Part shown: positions 5,944 to 11,698 of the stretch, one piece after another
Numbering within the stretch: the stretch's first letter is position 1
How the letters are laid out: each line of letters opens with the position of its first letter
Source: an uncultured Acidimicrobiales bacterium
GTDB taxonomy: Bacteria; Actinomycetota; Acidimicrobiia; Acidimicrobiales; UBA10347
Assembly: GCA_937942965.1 (NCBI GenBank)
Contig: CALDGN010000102.1
Location: 1 to 13,211 of the forward strand
Direction of reading: 5' to 3'
DNA: 13,211 nt
The notes under the pieces: generated by a model
What the model saw: the letters and a program-made list of their open reading frames with translations, nothing else
The model's database searches: none
Told to the model about the DNA's origin: nothing
Translations under genes and position numbers: made by a program

Positions 5944-7461
5944 GTGCAGCGAGTGCGGGGCGAACGCGTCGACCGGTTCACGGTGCTCGACCACGTGGCC
6001 CGAGGCAGCTCCGGCGACGTCTATCGAGCCGAAGACGATGACCACCGCGTCGTCGCGCTCAAGGTGCTCGATCGTGCCGACGCGCTCGAAGCCGAGTCCG
6101 CTGCCCTCATTGAGGTCGACCACCCGAACGTCGTGCGTCTGGTCGATCGAGGCACGACCGAAGGCGCCGCATGGATGGCACTGGACTGGATCGAAGGACG
6201 AACGCTCGCGCATCTGTTGTCCACCGAAGGACCGCTCGACAGCGACCGATCCCAGCGCCTGCTTCGCCAGCTCGCCGAAGCCGTCGACGCAGTCCATGCC
6301 GCCGGCTTCGTGCACGGCGACCTGAGCCCCCGCAACATGGTCGTGGACCTGCACGACCAGTTGACGCTGATCGATCTTGGCGAGGTGCGCGAGCCGAACA
6401 CGGATCCAGTCGATTCGACCGGAGCGCTCGATGTCGCATCGACACCTCGGTACGCAGCACCCGAAGTCGCACGAGGCGAGTTGCCGAGCCCGGCGAGCGA
6501 TCGCTACGCCGTCGCCGTCATCGCGTACGAAGCACTCACCGGCGCGTTTCCGTTCCCCGACGTTGCGACGCCGATCGCGATGCTCGGCCACCACGCGTCG
6601 ACCCCGCCCGTCCCGCCATCAGAACACCGCCCGTCGTTGGCCCTGCAGATCGACGACACCCTTCTCGCTGGCCTGGCAAAGGACCCAGACCGACGACCGG
6701 CTTCGGCCGGCCGGTTGATCGACGCGCTTGTGGGCGCGCCGCTCGCAGAAACGCTCCTCGTCGAACCTGAACCTGCCGAGGCCGATGAACTACCGCTCGT
6801 AGCTGATGCTGAAGCCGGCGCGAGCGCACCAGCCGCATCGTCGCCTCCGGCCCGCCGTGCCCTCATCGGTGTCGCGGCACTGCTCGCGATCGTCGCGCTC
6901 ATCTTCGTCGGTTCACGCCTCGGAGGCGAAGAGGAACCTGCCGTCGTTGTCGACTCTGCGGGCTGGCCCGCCGGGCAAGCCGCAGGCCTGGTCTGCAATC
7001 TGCTCGAAGCGCCCGGGTTCGAACAGGACCCGCTGCCCGACGGCTACTACTCCCAGGACACCACCAACACAATTGCGCTCGTGCCTGGCGCCGGAGTCGA
7101 TGGCTCCACGGCGATTCGGGTCGGCTCGACCGGCAACTACGGGCTCTACGCCGAGATGGTCCCCGTCGACCCTGGGGCCACCTACCTGTTGACCACATGG
7201 GTTCGCCTCCAAGGCGAGCCAGAGTCTTCTGGTGTGTACGCGAACTTCCTGAACGCCGACTTCGAAGAAATCACCGACGTCGGTGGCCCGCTCCTGGAGC
7301 AAGTCGACGAGGCGGGCGAACGGATCGTGATCCGATCGACCGCACCCGACGATGCTGCATGGGCCGTCCCAACCCTGTTCAAGGACAGTTCGGGCGGAAG
7401 CCTGCTCGTCGATGAGATGCTGTTCGGGCCCGACCAACAATGCCCCGCTGTGGCATCGTGA
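5944..7461 (+). CDS. Membrane Ser/Thr protein kinase with carbohydrate-binding-like extracellular domain
   Basis: The 505-residue protein starts with GTG. Residues about 11-265 are a Hanks-type kinase domain: glycine loop GSSGDV (21-26), Lys40 in VALK, catalytic loop VHGDLSPRN with Asp126 and Asn131, metal Asp144 in DLG, PE of the APE motif at 173-174, and Asp186 in SDRYAV. The catalytic loop is unusual: Gly replaces the Arg of HRD, and Ser128 replaces the usual Lys of DxKPxN. An acidic, Pro/Ala-rich linker (about 266-303) leads to one membrane helix (about 306-324, flanked by Arg residues). The outside part (330-505) resembles a CBM4/9-type jelly roll, with AIRVGSTGNYG and VDPGATYLLTTWVRL, and has just two cysteines (351 and 500) that could close it with a disulfide. 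It should sense an extracellular ligand and phosphorylate the partner encoded 4 bases downstream. Confidence 0.87.
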   Translation: MQRVRGERVDRFTVLDHVARGSSGDVYRAEDDDHRVVALKVLDRADALEAESAALIEVDHPNVVRLVDRGTTEGAAWMALDWIEGRTLAHLLSTEGPLDSDRSQRLLRQLAEAVDAVHAAGFVHGDLSPRNMVVDLHDQLTLIDLGEVREPNTDPVDSTGALDVASTPRYAAPEVARGELPSPASDRYAVAVIAYEALTGAFPFPDVATPIAMLGHHASTPPVPPSEHRPSLALQIDDTLLAGLAKDPDRRPASAGRLIDALVGAPLAETLLVEPEPAEADELPLVADAEAGASAPAASSPPARRALIGVAALLAIVALIFVGSRLGGEEEPAVVVDSAGWPAGQAAGLVCNLLEAPGFEQDPLPDGYYSQDTTNTIALVPGAGVDGSTAIRVGSTGNYGLYAEMVPVDPGATYLLTTWVRLQGEPESSGVYANFLNADFEEITDVGGPLLEQVDEAGERIVIRSTAPDDAAWAVPTLFKDSSGGSLLVDEMLFGPDQQCPAVAS

Positions 7462-7465
7462 CGAG

Positions 7466-8095
7466 ATGACTGCTGCCGCACGACTCAAGCGAGTGGCCGA
7501 TGGTGAAGAGATCACGCTTGAGGCAACCGTGTCTCGCATCGGCCGAGAGCCCGACCGAGAAGTCCCGATCACGGCAAATGCCGTCTCTCGCAACCACGCC
7601 GAGGTTCGCCGCACCGGACACGGCTACCTCATCGCTGACCTCGACAGCCGCAACGGCACCTTTGTGAACGGTGAGCGCTTGGGCACTGACCCGCATCCGC
7701 TTCGAGACGGAGACGAGATCGTCATTGCCGGTGTCGAGACGTTGCGCTTCATCGATCCGTTGGCGACCCCGATGGCACCGGCGATCGGACGGCTTACCGG
7801 TGTGTGGATCGACCCCGACACTCTGGCCGTTTGGGTCGACGCGCAACCGATCGAACCACCGCTGTCGGAGCGGCAGCAGACGCTGATCGAGCTGCTTGCG
7901 GACAACGAGAACAATGTCGTCGATCGACAGACGATCATCGAGACGGTGTGGGCCGACGTGGCCGCCGAGGGCGTGAGCGCCGAGGCCATCGACGCACTCG
8001 TCAAACGACTGAAAGCACGCGTGCGGCCGCTGCAGCTACACGGCGATTACATCGAGGTTCACCGCGGCCGCGGCATCCGACTCGTGAGCGAGTGA
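7466..8095 (+). CDS. FHA domain-winged helix (OmpR/PhoB-type) transcription factor, EmbR-like
   Basis: From the ATG at 7466 the protein has 209 residues. Residues 1 to about 97 are an FHA phosphothreonine-binding domain with its key residues: GR (26-27), SRNH (41-44), and NGT with NG (63-65, 68-69). Residues about 112-207 are a winged helix of the Trans_reg_C type: LSERQQTLIELLADNENNVV, a recognition-helix region near 170-185, and a C-terminal wing RGRGIRLV (200-207). No receiver domain exists, so its input is presumably phosphorylation or phospho-binding by the upstream kinase, as in the mycobacterial PknH/EmbR pair, where the winged helix is N-terminal and FHA C-terminal; here the order is reversed. 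The kinase stop and this start are 4 bases apart, which implies translational coupling. An upstream in-frame ATG (7352) lies inside the kinase gene and would add 38 unrelated residues. Confidence 0.85.
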   Translation: MTAAARLKRVADGEEITLEATVSRIGREPDREVPITANAVSRNHAEVRRTGHGYLIADLDSRNGTFVNGERLGTDPHPLRDGDEIVIAGVETLRFIDPLATPMAPAIGRLTGVWIDPDTLAVWVDAQPIEPPLSERQQTLIELLADNENNVVDRQTIIETVWADVAAEGVSAEAIDALVKRLKARVRPLQLHGDYIEVHRGRGIRLVSE

Positions 8096-8119
8096 AGGCG
8101 ACTCGACACGCCAAGCTGA

Positions 8120-8584
8120 CTACGCGTCGAGATAGTTGAGCGGAAGCGCCGTGGTCTGCTTCATCCGTTCCATCACGAACACGGTGCGCACGTCGTAGAG
8201 ATCGACCGCCTCGATGAGGCGGCGGTAGAAGCTGTCGTACGCATCGATCGACGGCACGACGACACGAAGGATGTAATCGATCTCACCGCTCGTGCGATAC
8301 GCCTCGACGATCTCGGGAAACGTGTCGATCGCGGCCGCAAACTGATCGAGCCACTCTGCCGAGTGGTTGTTCGTTCGGATCTGCACCAGTGCGGTGACAT
8401 CGAGGTTGACCGTCGCCGGGTCAATCAGGGCGACCCGCTTTGTGATCACGCCCGCCGCTTCGAGGTTCTGGACACGCCGCCAGCACGGTGTTGGCGTCAA
8501 TCCGACGTGCTCTGCAATCTCCCGAGCGGTCAGACTGGCGTCCTCCTGCAGCAAAAGCAGTATTTCCCGATCAACTTGGTCCAC
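8120..8584 (-). CDS. Lrp/AsnC-family regulator, DecR (YbaO)-like
   Basis: The protein has 154 residues from a GTG start at 8584. An N-terminal helix-turn-helix (about 1-60, with TAREIAEHVGLTPTPCWRRV) is followed by a RAM effector and oligomerisation domain (about 65-150). The TPCWRR helix, NHSAEW, YDSFYRRLIEAV and the end FVMERMKQTTALPL closely resemble what I remember of E. coli DecR, which controls cysteine detoxification. The same motifs occur in many amino-acid-responsive Lrp proteins, so the ligand is not settled and no cysteine desulfhydrase gene lies nearby. The gene is convergent with the FHA regulator (24-base gap) and divergent from the DUF6356-like gene. Autoregulation is likely for this family, and repeated ATTGCAG sites lie in its upstream region. 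Confidence 0.88.
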   Translation of the reverse strand: MDQVDREILLLLQEDASLTAREIAEHVGLTPTPCWRRVQNLEAAGVITKRVALIDPATVNLDVTALVQIRTNNHSAEWLDQFAAAIDTFPEIVEAYRTSGEIDYILRVVVPSIDAYDSFYRRLIEAVDLYDVRTVFVMERMKQTTALPLNYLDA

Positions 8585-8697
8585 AATCGATGATTATTGC
8601 AGGATTCTGGGACAAGGCGCTACGTCATTGCAGTTCTTGATCGAAATGAGCGAAAACAAGCGGAGAAGTTGTGGGGCAATTCCCGTAGTGTTTGCCC
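8585..8697. promoter_or_regulatory. Divergent intergenic region with repeated ATTGCAG sites
   Basis: This stretch is clearly less GC-rich than its surroundings. ATTGCAG occurs at 8596-8602 and 8627-8633, 31 bases (about three helical turns) apart on the same strand, and GCAAT (its inverse core) at 8676-8680 within GGGGCAATTCCC. TAGTGT (8686-8691) ends 6 bases before the ATG at 8698 and fits a leaderless -10. Leftwards, AATAAT (minus strand, over 8598-8593) ends 8 bases before the GTG of the Lrp gene. Binding by the Lrp-type regulator is an inference. Confidence 0.5.
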
Positions 8698-8964
8698 ATG
8701 GCAATCACCACCTGGTTTACCGCTCACCCCGAGAGCGAAGGCGAGACCTACGGCGAGCATTTTCGAGTCGCTATGGGCTTCTCCCGCCAGCTGATCGGCG
8801 CCGGCTTGGCCGCTGCCGTGCACGCCTTGATGCCGAGCTTCCACAAGACCACGGCAAGCCAGCGCATCCACGGCCTGCATCACTGTCTTGAGACCGGCGA
8901 CCGCGCTGCGATCATGGGACTTCGCGCCGTGCCCTGCCCGGACACGCTCCGCGAAGCCAGCTAA
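8698..8964 (+). CDS. DUF6356-like small protein of unknown function
   Basis: The 88-residue protein (MAITTWFTAHPESEGET...) begins with the WFTAHPxSxGETYGEHFRVAxGF block that I associate with the uncharacterised DUF6356 family. It continues into a moderately hydrophobic helix (about 27-45, LIGAGLAAAVHALMP), which may be a single membrane-associated segment, and a His-containing tail (HGLHHCLET). No catalytic motif is known to me, and I assign no function. The ATG at 8698 is chosen over the TTG two codons upstream because TAGTGT sits exactly 6 bases before it. It diverges from the Lrp-type regulator, which might control it. Its last codons are duplicated just downstream. Confidence 0.7.
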   Translation: MAITTWFTAHPESEGETYGEHFRVAMGFSRQLIGAGLAAAVHALMPSFHKTTASQRIHGLHHCLETGDRAAIMGLRAVPCPDTLREAS

Positions 8965-8980
8965 GGCGAAGCCAGCTAGC
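8951..8980 (+). repeat. 15-bp tandem duplication spanning the stop codon
   Basis: GCGAAGCCAGCTA occurs at 8951-8963 and again at 8966-8978, a period of 15 bases with 13 of 15 identical. The first copy ends in TAA of the DUF6356-like gene. The second, in the same frame, reads GEAS and then TAG, repeating the gene's C-terminal EAS-stop. The second copy also contains part of the stop codon (8980-8982) of the convergent MBL gene. Confidence 0.85.
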
Positions 8981-9894
8981 TAGAACGAAGCAGCGAGCGC
9001 GGCGACAGCCGTGTCGGCGCGATCTTCGATCGGCTCACCATGGCCGAACAGCAGCGTGTTGAAGCTCAGCGAGGCGAGCATCTTGATGCTCTCGCGCGAC
9101 TGATCCACGTCAGCGAAGAACCGCTCGGGGCCCTCGATGACACCGCCAGCTTCGCTGAAGATCGCATCGCCTGCGACGAGCAGACCAGCGCCGTGGTCGA
9201 TGACGCACATGTGCCCGGCCGTGTGGCCCGGGGTCGCGATCATCTCGAAGCCGAAGACGTCTTCGCCGCCACGCAGCCCCGTGATGGGACTCTGGCTGAT
9301 GCCACCCAGGTCCGCCTCGCCTGCATAGACCGTCGCATTGACAGCTTCGGCGACGACCGCGTCGATCGAGCCTGCGTGATCAGCATGGTTGTGGGTGAGG
9401 ATGACGTGGTCGACGTCGCTGTAGTTCAAGCCGAGCGAGTTCAGCGACCCGCCGATTGCACTCGCAGATCCTTCGACACCCGTGTCGACGATCGCGGCGC
9501 TGTTGCCTCGAGCCAGCACATAGGCCGACACGAACCCAAGGTTCGCTCGCGCCCAGCGCAGCTCTGCGCCCTCGGGCGATGCACTTGCGTCGCTGAACGC
9601 ATCGTCGTCGGCGTCGGGGATGTCGGACGCGCCCGACTCTGGGCCGACGGTCGGACGAGGTTCGGTGGACTCGGGCGCTGCGGTCGGTGCCGCAGTCGCA
9701 ACCGCTCCTCCGTCTGATGAGGATGAACACGCGGCAATGAGCGGCGTGACAACGGCCAATGCAAGCGTGCCCTTACCGACGTCACCGAGGAACGCTCGGC
9801 GAGACCGCGGCAGCGGTGTCGGGCGAAACACCCGCGGCGCGTGGCCGTGGTGGTGATCGATGGGGGAACCGTCAGCTGCGTGATTGCCGCACAT
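8980..9894 (-). CDS. Tat-exported lipoprotein with metallo-beta-lactamase (MBL) fold
   Basis: From the ATG at 9894 the protein has 304 residues. The N-terminus has a twin-arginine signal (SRRAFLGDVGKG, Arg32-Arg33), a hydrophobic stretch (43-55) and a lipobox IAAC with Cys56, so it should be exported folded and anchored by lipid outside the membrane. A Ser/Ala/Pro/Asp-rich tether (about 57-110) leads to the MBL domain. All zinc ligands are present: His168, His170, Asp172 and His173 in HNHADH, His224 in TPGHT, Asp243 in AGD, His285 in FGHGEP. This pattern belongs to the glyoxalase II/MBL hydrolase superfamily, which covers thioesters, lactones, beta-lactams and others; I cannot name the substrate. 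TACCGT (minus strand, over 9908-9903) ends 8 bases before the start. It lies 82 bases downstream of the peroxidase gene on the same strand and may be co-transcribed. Confidence 0.9.
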   Translation of the reverse strand: MCGNHAADGSPIDHHHGHAPRVFRPTPLPRSRRAFLGDVGKGTLALAVVTPLIAACSSSSDGGAVATAAPTAAPESTEPRPTVGPESGASDIPDADDDAFSDASASPEGAELRWARANLGFVSAYVLARGNSAAIVDTGVEGSASAIGGSLNSLGLNYSDVDHVILTHNHADHAGSIDAVVAEAVNATVYAGEADLGGISQSPITGLRGGEDVFGFEMIATPGHTAGHMCVIDHGAGLLVAGDAIFSEAGGVIEGPERFFADVDQSRESIKMLASLSFNTLLFGHGEPIEDRADTAVAALAASF

Positions 9895-9976
9895 ACGAAT
9901 CGACGGTACTACCCGATTTCGGCGAAGAGCCGTCGGGGTAGGCGTGTGGCCCATACGGCCCACGTGCTGAGCGAGT
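9895..9976 (-). promoter_or_regulatory. Peroxidase-MBL spacer with a -10-like box and imperfect palindrome
   Basis: TACCGT (minus strand, 9908-9903) ends 8 bases before the MBL ATG and could serve a short-leader transcript. An 18-bp imperfect palindrome (9946-9963, seven of nine base pairs matching) lies 38 bases further upstream. Twelve of its bases, GCCGTATGGGCC, also occur in the same orientation relative to the downstream gene ahead of xylA (2864-2875). No terminator-like hairpin is seen after the peroxidase stop. Confidence 0.35.
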
Positions 9977-11521
9977 TCACCCAGTTGGGGTGCGACGCCG
10001 ACCCCGTGTGCCGGGGAAGACAATGGGGTCGGGCGCCGCGGTTGTGGGAGTGTCGACGCCAGCAGCGACAAGCAGGTCGCCGACACTCCAGTCGTCTTGG
10101 TTCGGTGATGCAGTGCGAAGCAGGTCCACCAGCACCGGCTCTTTGGCGGGCGTCCACAGCGGGTCAAGGTTCACAAAGGACAGCGGATCGCCGTCGAGTA
10201 GGCCTGCGAACACCTCGGCCACGATGGTGCCGCCCACCGGTCCGAGCATCTTGCCGCTCATCGAGCCCAGGGTCGTGGTCTCTTTGAGGATGTAGAACCA
10301 CAGCGCCTCTTCGGGAGTGCCCGCCTCGATGACGGGTCGGCCTGCGGCAGGGATGCCGAGTGCATCGGCGACGGCGGGACCCGAAGGCAGGTCCATCCGC
10401 CAAGCGCGACGCAGGTTAAGGAACGCCAACGGCACCGTGTCGTTGCCCATCGGGATGTGCGACATCGCCGGTGAAAGCTTGGTGTCGATCCGGCGCGAGT
10501 TCTGGGGGAACGGATGACCCGAGCCGGGCATCGGAAAGAACCAGTCCCACTGCATCTGGAACCCGGCGGGCAGCGGACGTCCGCCGCGCAGATCAGAGGA
10601 CCGATCGTTCGGGTCAGAGAAGATTGGCAGCTCGAACTCTTCGCCGAACCCAATCGTGCTGTTGACCTGGTAGCCAGGCCGGACCATCGAGTGGCCGAAG
10701 CGATAGGCAGCAACTGAAAATTCGACGGGAATGTATGGCGCCTGCTTCCAGCGATAGAAACGTCGGCGAGCGGCTCGGGCGGTGGTGTTCTTCGAGCTGC
10801 TCACATCGTCGATGAGGGTCGCCAACGCGTCGGTATGCAATGTGTCGTGCACGAGCAGTCGAACGAAGTCGTTCCACACGACGTACTGGTAGAACCAGCG
10901 CACCATCTGCTGGGTACGCCGGAACGCCTGGCCAGCGTCGAGCTCTGGATGTTTGCGCCGCACGCCGTCGAGCGCTCGGTTGTGCAGTTTGAGAAACGCG
11001 AGCTGGAGCTGGGAGACGATCAGGTTTTCGTCATTGCGAGGATCGCCGATCAGTGCGATGCCCTGGTGGTTTCGCGGCAGGTCGTCTTCGACGTCGGACT
11101 CGCCTTTGCCGATGAGGAACTTGCCGTGATCGCGGGCGTCGTAGAGGAACGGACTTGCCTCGGGTCCAGCGCCGTAGACGCTGTCCAGGTCGAATCGAGG
11201 AGTCCGGAAGTTGCGCAGCTTGTTGGGATCGTTCTGGCGCCGCACCGACGAGGTGGGGTCGAACGTGATGTCGTGATCGACGAACTGTCCGAAGTACGTG
11301 TAGCCGGCCGCGATCGACTTGTTCTCGGACAACAACGAGTCCTCGGCCTCGACCATGTGCCTACGCGAGAAGTCGAGCAGCGTTGCTTCGCGCTCGGCAT
11401 CGGTGGCACCCGCGGGAATCCACGGTTCAAGACGGCCGAACATTCGCCCGAACGGCGAGTCGTAAAACGATGAGCGCGGAACAGCGCCATCAACTACGTC
11501 ATGGATCTCTGCATGTCTCAC
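9977..11521 (-). CDS. Heme peroxidase of the animal (myeloperoxidase/peroxidasin) superfamily
   Basis: From the GTG at 11521 the protein has 514 residues. The myeloperoxidase-type active site is complete: distal FGQFVDHD with Gln79, Asp82, His83 and Asp84; catalytic GDPRNDEN with Arg162 and Glu165; proximal YRFGHSMVRPGY with Arg274 and His277. Asp82 and Glu165 correspond to the residues that form ester links to heme in mammalian peroxidases. The residue three before the proximal His is Arg, not the Tyr of cyclooxygenases and alpha-dioxygenases, so a peroxidase is favoured. Residues RTPRFDLDSVYG (106-117) form another family block. The enzyme uses hydrogen peroxide to oxidise halides or organic substrates. 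No signal peptide is visible. The GTG start is supported by GAAAGG 9 bases upstream and by the family's N-terminal block soon after. A 54-residue in-frame extension (to 11683) would include promoter sequence and is rejected. Confidence 0.9.
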   Translation of the reverse strand: MRHAEIHDVVDGAVPRSSFYDSPFGRMFGRLEPWIPAGATDAEREATLLDFSRRHMVEAEDSLLSENKSIAAGYTYFGQFVDHDITFDPTSSVRRQNDPNKLRNFRTPRFDLDSVYGAGPEASPFLYDARDHGKFLIGKGESDVEDDLPRNHQGIALIGDPRNDENLIVSQLQLAFLKLHNRALDGVRRKHPELDAGQAFRRTQQMVRWFYQYVVWNDFVRLLVHDTLHTDALATLIDDVSSSKNTTARAARRRFYRWKQAPYIPVEFSVAAYRFGHSMVRPGYQVNSTIGFGEEFELPIFSDPNDRSSDLRGGRPLPAGFQMQWDWFFPMPGSGHPFPQNSRRIDTKLSPAMSHIPMGNDTVPLAFLNLRRAWRMDLPSGPAVADALGIPAAGRPVIEAGTPEEALWFYILKETTTLGSMSGKMLGPVGGTIVAEVFAGLLDGDPLSFVNLDPLWTPAKEPVLVDLLRTASPNQDDWSVGDLLVAAGVDTPTTAAPDPIVFPGTRGRRRTPTG

Positions 11522-11589
11522 GGACTTGCGCCTTTCAGGCAGTTGTCGCCGTCTTCCGCTCCGCCCGCCGCGAGCCCAAGGAGAGGAAT

Positions 11590-11644
11590 ACCGAGAACTG
11601 TAGATCGGATGTCGTGCTCTCGTCAATGAGAGCACCCTCTCATT
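11590..11644 (-). promoter_or_regulatory. Peroxidase promoter with two overlapping inverted repeats on the -35 box
   Basis: On the minus strand, TTGACG (over 11626-11621), an 18-base spacer and TACAGT (over 11602-11597) make the best sigma-70-type promoter in the window. Transcription would start near 11590, giving a leader of about 70 bases before the GTG. GTGCTCTC-GTCAAT-GAGAGCAC (11614-11635) is a perfect 8-bp-arm repeat whose 6-base spacer holds most of the -35. AATGAGAG-CACC-CTCTCATT (11625-11644) is a second perfect repeat sharing the middle GAGAG. Both look like binding sites for a dimeric regulator; which one is real is not known. Confidence 0.65.
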
Positions 11645-11686
11645 TGGTTGCGATCGGCACCTGTCCCCCGGGCTTGGCCGCACACG

Positions 11687-11698
11687 TACCCTGTCGAG
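11687..11698 (+). promoter_or_regulatory. Leaderless -10 box of the SMP-30 gene
   Basis: TACCCT (11687-11692) fits TANNNT and ends exactly 6 bases before the ATG at 11699, so the transcript should begin at or next to the start codon. No good -35 is seen. This box decides the start over an in-frame ATG at 11648, which would add 17 residues without family character. Confidence 0.55.

Noticed and set aside
5107..6594. Long minus-strand open frame (495 codons) opposite the hotdog and kinase genes
   Set aside because: It lies antisense to two genes with clear family motifs, has no recognisable domain, and arises from the GC-rich codon pattern.
7352..7465. Earlier start of the FHA regulator inside the kinase gene
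   Set aside because: The extra residues are an out-of-frame reading of the kinase C-terminus. The ATG at 7466 starts directly before the FHA fold.
9895..10167. N-terminal extension of the MBL gene by 91 codons
   Set aside because: It overlaps the peroxidase end, has no family character, and places the Tat signal far inside the protein. The ATG at 9894 gives a normal signal-peptide position.
10835..11473. Plus-strand open frame (212 codons) opposite the peroxidase
   Set aside because: Shadow frame across the distal heme-site region of the peroxidase; no family features.
9977..11521. Reading the heme protein as a cyclooxygenase or alpha-dioxygenase
   Set aside because: The catalytic Tyr three residues before the proximal His is absent; Arg274 is there, as in peroxidases.
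11522..11683. N-terminal extension of the peroxidase by 54 codons
   Set aside because: It would translate the -35/-10 promoter and operator repeats, and the sequence is low-complexity and basic. The GTG at 11521 has a Shine-Dalgarno sequence.
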